A stretch of 64,000 nucleotides of DNA, from contig CM056389.1 of NCBI GenBank assembly GCA_029718625.1, positions 4,008,734-4,072,733 of the forward strand, in the 5' to 3' direction. Each line of letters opens with the position of its first letter. Position 1 is the stretch's first letter. Shown one piece after another: positions 44,113 to 54,250 of the stretch. This DNA comes from Synaphobranchus kaupii. Lineage: Eukaryota; Chordata; Actinopteri; Anguilliformes; Synaphobranchidae. Below the pieces are notes generated by a model, which was not told where the DNA came from, did not search any database, and saw only the letters and a list, made by a program, of their open reading frames with translations. The translations under genes and the position numbers were made by a program.

Positions 44113-44330
44113 CTAGCCTATTGATGAAAGGGACAGACGAGCGTCCTTTGTTAATGATGTTGACGGTGGCTTTGTTGTCGCAATAGGCCAAAATTTGTTT
44201 CCTTGGCCAGCTGTTTCCCATAGGATGCAAGCAACGATGATTGGGTATAGTTCGACCAAAGCTATAAATTGAATATTGCGAGGCAGAGTTTGCAGCTCTT
44301 TAGGCCATGTTTCTGCAACCATAGTATTAT
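44113..44330 (-). pseudogene. DIRS/Ngaro-type RNase H remnant
   Basis: The minus strand reads LPRNIQFIALVELYPIIVAC then ILWETAGQGNKFWPIATTKP, resembling the ELYPIVxAxxLWG and DN-containing blocks of DIRS-order RNase H domains, with the DN pair lost. The frame runs to SLSSIG and a stop at 44113. A poly(A/T) run near 44330 disrupts the upstream part. Confidence 0.6.
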
Positions 44331-45079
44331 AAAAAAAAAAAAAAAGCAATAGAAAGCACTGCGTCGGTAAAGAATTTAAAAGTAGCTGATGTTTCGACGT
44401 AGTCGTTATGAAAACGGGATGCCGTTTAGAAATGGGCATTCCAGCTCTTTTCAGTGAGTCAGATCATTTGCTCGGCTCACCACTAGAGCCGGCTCTTCAT
44501 TCAGTAGCATTTCCGGTTTTTGAAGATCGGCCAAAGTTAGCGATATTTTGACCCATGATTGGTCTTAGAACGTCCCTGAGGGATAATTCGCATAGCAAGT
44601 TGAAATGACCCAATAGCGAGAGCGGCTATTTTTTAAATTTATTTATTTATATTTATTTTTTATTTTTTTATTTTATTATTTTATTTTATTGATTCTGCGT
44701 TCTCTGTATATTTGATAGCTTCCCGAATGCGGGCCAATTTATCCGACGGCTGAGAGCCTGCACGATTATCTAAAATAATAATGCCCAGAAACTCGATAAC
44801 ACTAGGCCATTTAAAAGTTTCCTCGGATAGAGGAACGCCCATTTCATTAAACGTGTTTATTTATTTATTTTAAACGGTGTAACGCGACGATCCGCCAGGG
44901 AGTATGGAAAATCTACCACTAGGAAGTCGTCTCGCAGGTGTAAGACGGGGCAATTGCAGTTTAAGGAGAATCCAGCAAGTTTTCCGATAATGTACGAAAA
45001 TAGGGGGACTGCTAGCCTCGACAACCAAAAGTAAGCCTGACCGAAAAATTAGGCCTACATTTTTTTTTTTTTTTTTTTA

Positions 45080-45460
45080 TTACCCACATGATGCCGACAA
45101 ATGCCATTGGGATGGATGGAGAGGCATGATTTTTTAAATGCCTCCGTTATGTCGGCTTTACCGAGCCAAGCTCCTTTACCGGCATGTTTGATAAATTTAA
45201 TCGCGTGTCGAGCGGTTGTGTAAACAGGGAAAATGGTTGCGGGGGAATGATACTGTTTAATAGCTTGGGCGTAGTTATTATGAGGGGCGGATAAGTCGAT
45301 TAGGCGCTTTTTTCTGAATATTTACATGTGGCTGCTCCTATAAGATTGATGCGAATATTGGAAATGGCGAGCTATCGAACGGGCCAATCATATAACCCTT
45401 TTCGACCTCTCTGGCAAGCAGTTTGTTCACTATTTCGGGTTCGTTTACAGCTGATTGAAA
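45080..45460 (-). pseudogene. DIRS/Ngaro-type reverse transcriptase remnant
   Basis: The minus strand reads EIVNKLLAREVEKGYMIGPF, then with one frame change RLIDLSAPHNNYAQ, and AGKGAWLGKADITEAFK, which are the RT fingers and the first palm motif of Ngaro/DIRS-type enzymes (KADITDAFK in the family, from memory). The sequence after SIHPNGICRHHVGN is interrupted by a poly(T) run at 45059-45078. The YxDD-type palm motif is not found. Confidence 0.75.
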
Positions 45461-47415
45461 ATTAGGGAAACCTGAGACTATTTTGGAAGGAAAGAAATCC
45501 GGCTGAAAGCCCTGAATTAGACCAATTAATAATAATGGACAACAACGAGTTTAATGCTTCTTCAGAGCTTTTCCCAGCTCTGGGACATTGACAGGCGTAG
45601 AAGGCTTTAATCCAAGTGCGGATATTCCAGCCCCGAAATTGGACCTCTTACCTATCCACTTGCTATAAGTTTAAAATCCATGAAAATCAACCATGCGTCA
45701 AGAGCATAATGTTGCATAATTAATTTAATTTTGCATCGCAACGTTAAACGGTCTGAAATTGATGATTTAATAGCAACTCACCTTTATTAATAGCTACTAG
45801 ACATCATTTATTGATGCTTATTATACCACGGCATTGTTGAATACTCGGTTCTGATGGGGTCAATACGCATTCCAAGGTTGTGCATTGATTTTCACCACTG
45901 CCTTTTAACAGTGTGTCTTTCGTCCCGCTCGTGTCTCGCTTGCTTTCAACTTGGCTATCAGCTAAGTCTCGCAAGCATGCCATTCGAAACCTATGCTGTC
46001 CTTTAGTCCACAGTTGTGTTAAGAAAATTATGCATGTTTGGAAAATTCAAACATAAACACACTTATACGACCGAAAAACACTTCCGGTTTCGATATTTTA
46101 CTTTCAGCGGTCAAAATAACTTTGGTCTAGCACTCCGCCAAAATGGGACACACATCACTGGTTCTTTGCAGAGTGAAATGATTACACGTGTCACATACTG
46201 ACTGATCTACGGTATTCGGGTTTCTGTAGTTTTGGCGAAAATCAATGTTATTCTTTCGTCCCGGTTCTCCCCTAGTAGTATCCACAAAAAGCTACACGCG
46301 TAATGTTGCAATGTGAATTAGGGTTGTCTGCAATCAGTAGTATGCTAGGCTAATATAGCCTACAAATCCCTGGCAATGATACAATTTAGCCGTAATAATG
46401 ATGAATAGGCTACAACACTTAAATTCAACCTGAAAACTATTAGCTAGGTATCCGAGTAGGCTACGCAGATGCAGTAGGCCTACGAGCGCAATTATGTCCC
46501 GATAAATGAAAATACCATGCAGGATACAGATCGGCCAACGCAATAACGTGCAAGATATAGAATGTACAATTACATACCCGGTCAACGGTAGGCCTAGTCT
46601 TCACATCATTACCGATTACACACGCAGAACTAGTTACGAAAATAGTTGGAGCAGCAGTGCGTTAGGACGTGAACTATGTAGACTAATCATTGTCACATTT
46701 GTTTATTTATTCATTTTCTCCCCACTTACGTATCAGCATCCGTGAACGGCCACGAACCTCTCGTATCAGAAGCCAGCTCAATGATTAGCCTAGTCGGACC
46801 GCGTCCACGAAGTATCAGATCTCTTTGGTCTCCCACTTCCAGAACAAGGCAGCGAGTATGCGAACATGACCAACCAATATTCCAGGGCAGGGTGTATGCT
46901 TACCGTTTAGGTTAGCCCAAGGATCATATAAAGGTTATCGTGCGTTTTATACCTCTGAAGCCAATATAGTCTGTTAATGTTAGCTAGCAATCCAGTTGGA
47001 AGGTTTCGAATACAAGCAATAAGGTCCGGGTTACACGACAAGACGCGCGCTTTAAATAGCCAGCTTACGCAACGTGAATATCGCCCTTCCTTGTCCGGGA
47101 AATGTCATTTGAATATCGCCAGTTTCCATAGCGGACCATAAGCTTAAACGATACTTGCAGTCACTTAGCTTTAGCAACAAATTCAGGAATCCCATTCGTT
47201 TTCGCTGACAGTGTGCAGTCATGCATGCAGGGAAGCAGGTTTCGAATAACCGAATGTTATTTGAATATATCGCCCTTTTCTTTTGTCTAACAGACCATAA
47301 AACTTAAGAATACAGAGCTTGACATCACTTAGCTTTTACGTAGAATTTTGCAGGATTCCGATTCTTTTTCCCCGGCATGTAGTAGAACATGCAGGATGTG
47401 CAGCGCAGAAGATGT
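45461..47415 (-). other. Internal region of Ngaro-like element, no recognisable ORF
   Basis: This stretch lies between A1 and the RT, where an ORF1/gag-like gene is expected. No domain is recognised and the frames are short. Confidence 0.45.
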
Positions 47416-47599
47416 TTTTGTGTGCAGCAGGTGTGCTGACAGGGGATCCACCATGGTAGGGCGAGGCGGTTAAATAGACCGCCTTGTTATGTGAATGGAT
47501 TGATGGGTGAATCGTCACTACTCAGCTGAGCTGTCAACTGATTGACTATGGCCGGGTTTCACTCTCGTGACCTGCCTGAACTGACGCTATGCTCGATTT
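47416..47599 (-). repeat. Ngaro-like split repeat A1 (5' terminus)
   Basis: 184 bases from TTTTGTGTGCAGCAGG to TATGCTCGATTT, copy of A2. Confidence 0.85.
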
Positions 47600-47652
47600 A
47601 TCAATAAAACCGATGTTTTGATCTACACACCAACCACAAAGCCAATCGTGAA
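47600..47652 (-). pseudogene. LINE ORF1 esterase, part 2 (upstream of Ngaro insertion)
   Basis: The minus strand reads DWLCGWCVDQNIGFID, which continues without gain or loss of a base into NWDLFWERP at 41702. Further upstream it is cut by the inverted T1 copy at 47653. Confidence 0.72.
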
Positions 47653-47832
47653 AGGGTAATTCCACACAAAAACAACATTAACCTTATTGAACAGATCAAG
47701 GTGCAACTAATTAAATCTTTCTTTGGCTGGCCAAAAAAAAATCTGTACTGACTTAGTTGAATATAAAGTTGAAAATTCATTTTGACGTATATCTCTACCA
47801 CTTCCTCATTTTTGAAAAACTACAGTGTTTTC

Positions 47833-48991
47833 TATGGAGGATTATTCAACCCAAAATGAAAATGAAAACGAAAATGAAAATGAAAACGAAAATGGAGGAT
47901 TATTCAGGCCAAAATTAAAATTAAAATCTTTTCATTTTCGTTTTCATTTTCATTTTCATTATCATTTTCGTTTTCATTTTCATTATCGTTTTCATTTTCA
48001 TTTTCGTTTTCATTTTCATGTTCAAACTGTATCTATGTAAATGAGGGGGTATGGTCAAGCAAGCAGGGTGGGCCTCATACAGGTTTAGTGCAGTAGCACT
48101 TAATGAACACTAGGGGGAGCATAGCATAGGGATGGGTAACAGTCTATGCTTGATACTATGCTCTCAGGGCACTCGTACGTTTTAATGGATGAAATGATGA
48201 AGAATCTGAGCAGTGTTATAAAGTATTCTTGTTTTATGAAAGAAACGGAGTTTGCTAGCCAGCGCTACGCTGTGTAGGCTATAGGTCAAAACTGCGAGGT
48301 GGAAAATCCAGGTTCATTTGTTCCAATCACCTGGATTTGCTAATTATCACAATTCTTCAGCCATGAGGTAGGAGCTAACTAGGCTAATTAGTGAAAACGT
48401 GAGTTCATGGGTGGAAGAAACACAGCAGGACTTTTACTTTCTGACCCCTGGAATTTCCACCTCTGCAAACCTGGTAGTAGCCTACGATAGGCTACATTGT
48501 GGCAGGTTAAACGTTGGATTGGATGGTTGTGTTGTACTGCTGGAAATAAATGAAATCCTCTCTTAAAATAAATGAAAAGACCGCAAATGAGTCACTGGAT
48601 CGTTTAAACTTTTAACCTGGCTCCGGTACTTTAAGCGAACATTAAGGCATTGCTTCAAAAAGTCTATCGACAGCCAGATTCTATAACTACTATGTGTTAT
48701 ACAAATTGAGAAATGTTAATGTAGGCTATTTGAAAGTGAGTCGGCTTCGACATACAAAAAATCCAGGGTTAAATCTTAAATTGAGCTTGCTAGCGGTTTA
48801 TTATTATCCTAAAATAGCTCTCATAAGTGTTTCTCTCATAAGTGTTACTGTCCCATCTATCGTTAATTGTGTTTACTGTATTACACACTTCATGTGTGTG
48901 CATGTGGACCGTTTAGGCTACACTTTTAACCTGGCTCCGATAGATCTAGCTAGCCTACTTCAAACGAACATTAAGGCATAGCTTCTAAAAG
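47833..48991 (+). repeat. F1 left arm
   Basis: It pairs with 49383-50523. It contains GAAAAT-type hexamers (47855-48020) and a segment starting near 48615 that is repeated directly from about 48925 into the spacer (AACCTGGCTCCG, GTGAGTCGGCTT). Confidence 0.8.
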
Positions 48992-49382
48992 TCTATCGAG
49001 ACATTAATGTATTTGAAAGTGAGTCGGCTTTGTGATATACAGAAAATCCAGGGTGGAAATTTAAATTAGCTCTCTAACCCCTTAATCTCGTTTAGTAGCT
49101 AGGCTACACCTCTGCTTCCTGAAATTCCCTCAGGGAAAAAAAACGACACACTTGGCAGGTTCCAAGTTTAGACATTCTCGTTTATTTTTCAGGATTCTAG
49201 CTCCGATGTCTATTAAAACAACCGGATAGAATAAAACGTCATAGCACCATTTTGTGCGTTCCATTTTCAGCTGTCTTCAGCAATATTTTTTCTTTCATAA
49301 CAATGCAAAAACGCACCTTTCATGCCCTAGCCTATTCATATTTGCGACCATATTTTTTGACGACCTTCATGAATCTAGCTAG

Positions 49383-50523
49383 CTTTTAGAAGCTATGCTT
49401 TAATGTTCGTTTGAAGTAGGCTAGCTAGATCTATCGGAGCCAGGTTAAAATAAACCGTCCAGTGACTCATGGCACACACATGAAGTGTGTAATACAGTAA
49501 ACACAATTAACGATAGATGGGTAACATAAACACTTATGAGAGCTATTTTAGGATAATAATAAACAGCTAGCAAGCTCAATTTAAGATTTAACCCTGGTGC
49601 TTTTGTATGACGAAGCCAACTCACTTTAAAATAGCCTACGTAAACATTTCTCATTTTGCATAACATATAGAATAGAATCTGGCTGTCGATAGACTTTTTG
49701 AAGCAATGCCTTAATGTTCGCTTAAAGTACCGGAGCCAGGTTAAAAGTTTAAACGATACAGTGACTCATTTGCGGTCTTCATTTATTTTAAGAGAGGATT
49801 TCATTTATTTCCAGCAGTCCAACACAACTGATCCAATCCAACGTTTAACCTGGCACAATGTAGCCTATCGTAGGCTACTACCAGGTTTGCAGAGGTGGAA
49901 ATTCCAGGGGTCAGAAAGTAAAAGTCCTGCCGTGTTTCTTCCACCCATGAACTCACGATTTCACTAATTAGCCTAGTTAGCTCCTATCTCTTGGCTGAAG
50001 AATTGTGATAATTAGCAAATCCAGGTGATTGGAACAAATGATTGGGGAGGACTTTCACTTTCTGAACCTGGATTTTCCACCTCGCAGGTTTGACCTATAG
50101 CCTACACAGCGTAGCGCTGGCTAGCTAGCTCCGTTTCTTTCATAAAACAAGAATACTTTATAACACTGCTCAGATTCTTCATCATTTCATCCATTAAAAC
50201 TTACGAGTGCCCTGAGAGCATAGTATCAAGCATAGACTGTTACCCATCTGTTTGCTATGCTCCCCCTAGTGTTCATTAAGTGCTACTGCACTAAACCTGT
50301 ATGAGGCCCACCCTGCTTGCTTGACCATACCCCCTCATTTACATAGAGACAGTTCGAAACTGAAAATGAAAACGATAATGAAAATGAAAACGAAAACGAA
50401 AATGAAAAGATTTTAATTTTAATTTTGGGCTGAATAATCCTCCATTTTCATTTTCCATTTTCGTTTTCATTTTCGTTTTCGTTTTAATTTTAATTTTAAT
50501 TTTGGGCTGAATAATCCTCCATA
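49383..50523 (-). repeat. F1 right arm
   Basis: Reverse complement of the left arm, with scattered substitutions and small indels that indicate age since the palindrome formed. Confidence 0.8.
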
Positions 50524-51068
50524 GTTTTCAAGTGGGCATGTAAATTACATAGCAAGTAGGCGGAGCCAGCGAGGGAAGAATTGCTGCCTGCATCTCACTG
50601 TTCTAGGGACGGGACACATCGTAGATCAAGCTAACTATCATTGCAATTTTATTATAATGTCAGAAAATTACATTGATAGGCTACGTTATTTCCTAAGATG
50701 TTTTGGCAAACTAAACCAAACAGGACCATTAAGTAGTATCCATGGCCATTAAGTAGACTAACATTAGCTAGCTGATCATAATTGAACGGTTTCGCTCTGA
50801 GCATTCGATTACAGAAGAAATTTATTGTTTCTGGGCTAGTGCATTAGCTGTTGTTAGGCATAAAACAAATAGGTTTTAAATGTATGCCATGGAGTAGGCT
50901 ATAGTAGCTAACCTTGCATTCGTTAATGGATATCAGGGTGATAAATGCATCATTTTCATGTTTTTACTGACATCAGTGCGTTCGATTTGCATTGGCTTTG
51001 CTAGAAAAGATAGCTAAAACGGCTAACAAGTAGCCTACAACAATGACGTTTTAACTTTTAATTGTATA

Positions 51069-51286
51069 CAGTGCATCCGGAAAGTATTCACAGCGCTTCA
51101 CTTTTTCCACATTTTGTTCTGTTACAGCCTTATTCCAAAATTGATTAAATTCATTTTTTCCCTCAAAATTCTACACACAACACCCCATAATGACAATGTG
51201 AAAAAAGTTTTTTTGAGATTTTTGCAAATTTATTAAAAATAAAAAAATAAAATTTCTCATTTACATAAGTATTCATACCCTTTGTT
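51069..51286 (+). repeat. Tc1-like terminal inverted repeat (copy B)
   Basis: It starts CAGTGCATCCGGAAAGTATT after a TA dinucleotide (51067-51068), the target of Tc1/mariner elements, and continues TTTTTCCACATTTTGTTCTG. This terminus is abundant in fish genomes. No transposase follows. Confidence 0.8.
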
Positions 51287-51712
51287 TTAACGTATTTTTA
51301 AAGTATCATATTTCATATTTGGTCGCATATCCTTTACATGCTGTTACTTCCTGAAGTCTGTGACCATCAACATCAAAAAACTGTCGATATCTTATTTTCA
51401 GGTACTGTTACAAGCGATACTATAACCTCTCTGCATTTGAATGGATCTCTATGGAAATTGGGGGGTGAGACTAGATTCAGCTGTAAATTACACTGGTACA
51501 GTATGGAACGCATGGCTGGCTAAATGGCTGTAAGTTATCAAGGGTCTGAGCTATCAAACGAGCCCCAAACCATCACTCTGTTGCCAGATATGGAGTAGAT
51601 GTGGATGGATCACTTTAAGGGTTGTTTCTCCTGACTTTTTTCCCCATAGAGTTCTATAGGAAAATGAGTCCGGAGAAATAACCCTTGCAGTGATCCATCC
51701 ACATCAACATAG
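51287..51712 (+). repeat. Non-coding block, copy of 3897-4310, palindrome centre flipped
   Basis: Matches the other copy up to GTGGATGGATCACT, then the hairpin centre is present as the reverse complement (GGGTTGTTTCTCCTGAC here, against its inverse there) before GTGATCCATCCACATC closes the palindrome. Confidence 0.65.
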
Positions 51713-52021
51713 TCTGAACTGGATTGCAAGTCGTCCGAGTCCTTTAGGGCATCATACCTTTAGCAGAGCGAGAGTTTCGGAGGAGCGGTCGCCCTGCGAG
51801 GTTTCAGTCCTTTGCGTGTAGTAATCCAATTGTTGTTGAGCGGGGGGGCCAAGCAGCAGCAATGTGTTGCCAGTAGACCAGTCCCGTCGCTGAGTTCTCC
51901 ATCTTATACTAGCGTTTTGTGGCGAGGAGCAGCTAGTTGGACATGCTTCAGTTCTTAAAACAGAGATATTATTAAAACTAGCATCAACAGCCTGCTCACA
52001 TTTAGCGATCTCCTTTTGTGT

Positions 52022-52228
52022 TCAAATACATTCTTCCAGCAGGGTAATCTTATGGCTTAAGTCCTGGTTGCTCCTGCATTTTTCACACTCAAAGTCCTCA
52101 AAGAAATCACAAATATTAACAACTGAAAACATTCCACAAGATCCACACAGCATCGCTTTCTTTTCCCCGTCTGTATCCATACTGGTGTTTGAACGATTCG
52201 GAACTGAACGGTGTCCCGTAAATCCCAA
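52022..52228 (-). CDS. Small zinc-ribbon-like N-terminal fragment, probably LINE ORF1
   Basis: The 68-residue frame contains EKKAMLCGSCGMFSVV and FEDFECEKCRSNQDL, a C-x2-C-x(17)-C-x2-C arrangement followed by a short helical stretch. After a stop, the same frame goes on with readable sequence toward 51750 (KEIAKCEQAVDASFNN). Fish LINE ORF1 proteins can begin with such a finger and coiled coil, so I infer a decayed ORF1, but I do not recognise the family with confidence. Confidence 0.35.
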   Translation of the reverse strand: MGFTGHRSVPNRSNTSMDTDGEKKAMLCGSCGMFSVVNICDFFEDFECEKCRSNQDLSHKITLLEECI

Positions 52229-52260
52229 ACCGTTTAGATTGAGTTTGTTTACGCAATAGG

Positions 52261-54250
52261 CAGGGCTGGACTGAGAAAATCAGTCAGGCCGGGAATCAAG
52301 CCCCAAGTCAGGCCAAATTTTAAGTTACGAAGACTTCATTTCCTGCATTCTGGTGAATTTTAGTGCATGTGAATCACAAAATAATGAGCCAACAGCAAAT
52401 CAACTTTTAGGCCTATGTTAAACACAGAGGCTATTTACTTATCCTTAGTCTTCATTGAGCAGAGTGAGATACCCCGTCTCTGTCTCTCTGTGAGCACTTC
52501 GGTGATAATTGACTCATTGAACATGTGATCATTAAGTAATTTATATGCATAAGAAACATGACCATGAAACATGACCACCCCAAAAATGCAGATACTGCAC
52601 TCTACATTTTACATTTACATTTAGTCATTTAGCAGACACTTTTATCCAAAGCGACTTACAAGCAGAGTTGGGGGCGTTACTTGAAAACTGTAATATATTA
52701 CATTACATTCCTAGTTACTTTTTTTAAAAGTAAAGCGTTATATTATACTATATTACTTTACAATTAAGGTAATGCGTTATATTACCCGTTATATTACTTT
52801 GCGTTTCTCTGTCATAAAATCACTTCAATCTAAGTGTTTGGGGGTTCAGGCCTGGTTTTTCCCTATTCTTCTTCTGTTTCTCTGTACAGCGTCTTTGTGA
52901 CAGTTCTCTGTAAAAAGCGCAAAACAAAAATAAATTGAAAAGGGGTAAATGGGGTCCCCCCCCCCCTTTGCTGGATACTTTTTTAAATGATGCTATTAAA
53001 TAGTCAGTTTTGGTGAGTTCTAAAAGAAGATATGCTAAAATAAAACTGCTAGGGAAAATATGGAATAAATTCAGTTTTAATGCAAAAATTGTAATTCACT
53101 GTTTTTGCTCTGAAGCAACACAGGATGCAATTAAACCACTGGCACATGGAGGACAACTATCAAACGAATGCTACAATAGGCTGAGATATCAGGAGCATAC
53201 TACCCAGTTCATCAAATAGTGCAGATCATTACATATCCATTACATATAGCTTACACAATGACTACTTTCCCTCTCTGTAGGCAGACTGATATGGCTCAAA
53301 TAGTGTCCAGTTCATCAAATGAAATTAAGTGCAGATTGAGTGGATATATTTAGCCAGCATGTCACATACAATTGCAACTATCCTCCCATTTGGTCTTTAT
53401 AGACAAGAAACAATAGAAAAGAGAAGTGTAGCTTACATGATCACACTGGGAACTGACACACACACACACACACACACACACTGGGTTGTCAAAACTTTAC
53501 CGTAGCCTACAGGCTAAATAACGGTAACAATTTTGTTAACTATACGGTAGCAGTTGTTAGCTATATTATATAAATGTGTTTCACCGTAAACAATACAATT
53601 AGCCTATTTATATTTCAGCTGTTTACAATTTCGTACCTTCACTATTTTACAGACTTTTATCGTAAAATTCAGTGACATTATTTTACAATGTACCTCACAG
53701 TCAGTTGCAACTCATTACACGAGAGTGTGTCATACTGTGGTCTTACAAAGAACAAATCTCTGCTTGCTGGTGTGTGGATTATGTATACCATTTTGGGCAT
53801 TAAAAAATCACTGTGTTGATGTCGCTTGTTATAGACGACTTGTTTTTTCTCAGAAAATATTCCTCAGTAAAAATATCTCCATGCTTGTTGACGAGACTTG
53901 ATTTTACTGACTAGTGTGAGACGGGACGAGGCGGAGCTTATTCACGTTATAGTTTGGTGAACTATAACACGGTAGCCTATTATAGATTGTCTCGCCGCCT
54001 GCCGCCTAGGCAATAAGTTGTAATATGATGATGAGAGATTGTGTCAGTTCTTCAAACTATTACTTATCATGTAGGCTACTTGAATGAACGTCAAAACAAA
54101 ATTATCACTTTTTCCCGTCTCCAAGGTATGGCGAGCGCCTTACCAAAATTACACCTATGATAGTCATGCATTTTGGAAATATAAATTTCCACAAAGATTA
54201 TACTCTAAAAGCAATAGTTTTAATGTTTTGGCAATTATTAGCTAGCAACC
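52261..54250. other. No gene; L2/SINE tail at about 52606-52664 and (CA)n at 53455-53481
   Basis: ATTTAGTCATTTAGCAGACA then CTTTTATCCAAAGCGACTTA is the tail shared by fish L2 LINEs and V-SINEs. The TTACATTACA-rich stretch after it (52665-52810) resembles other dispersed DNA-element debris. A CA dinucleotide run of about 13 repeats lies at 53455-53481. The remainder is unidentified. Confidence 0.5.

Larger units (their letters stand above)
41703..47599 (-). mobile_element. Ngaro-like (DIRS order) retrotransposon with split direct repeats
   Basis: On the minus strand the order is A1 (47599-47416), internal region, B1 (42772-42626) directly abutting A2 (42625-42442), then B2 (41849-41703). A1 and A2 are both 184 bases and near-identical; B1 and B2 are both 147 bases and near-identical. 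The B1-A2 junction equals the joined outer ends, as expected for elements that integrate from a circle by tyrosine recombinase. The internal region has RT and RNase H remnants of DIRS/Ngaro type. The flanks rejoin a LINE reading frame exactly (GAT then AAC), so there is no target duplication, another hallmark of the order. The ORFs are degraded, so it is non-autonomous now. No tyrosine recombinase was found; its expected region holds tandem repeats. Confidence 0.85.
47833..50523. mobile_element. F1: 2.69-kb foldback transposon, 6-bp target duplication
   Basis: The arms at 47833-48991 and 49383-50523 are inverted copies of about 1.15 kb around a spacer of about 390 bases. The termini are TATGGAGGATTATTCA and its exact inverse. 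GTTTTC flanks both ends (47827-47832, 50524-50529), while uninterrupted T1 copies have one GCTGTC at that point, confirming a 6-bp duplication. The outer arm has GAAAAT/GAAAAC hexamer arrays and a second copy of GGAGGATTATTCA. No transposase is found; the arm ORFs are not conserved as proteins. Confidence 0.82.
47653..50935 (-). mobile_element. T1, inverted and diverged copy, interrupted by foldback element F1
   Basis: 47653-47826 is the reverse complement of the right end of T1 (AGGGTAATTCCACAC, ACAACATTAACCTTATTGAA). 50530-50935 is the reverse complement of more internal T1 (GGCGGAGCCAGCGAGGGAAG, TTATTATAATGTCAGAAAAT). The flanking TTAA has decayed to TGAA. The far end is not defined. Confidence 0.72.

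Noticed and set aside
47825..48040. 71-codon ORF of Glu/Asn and Phe/His repeats
   Set aside because: Translation of GAAAAT hexamer arrays in the foldback arm.
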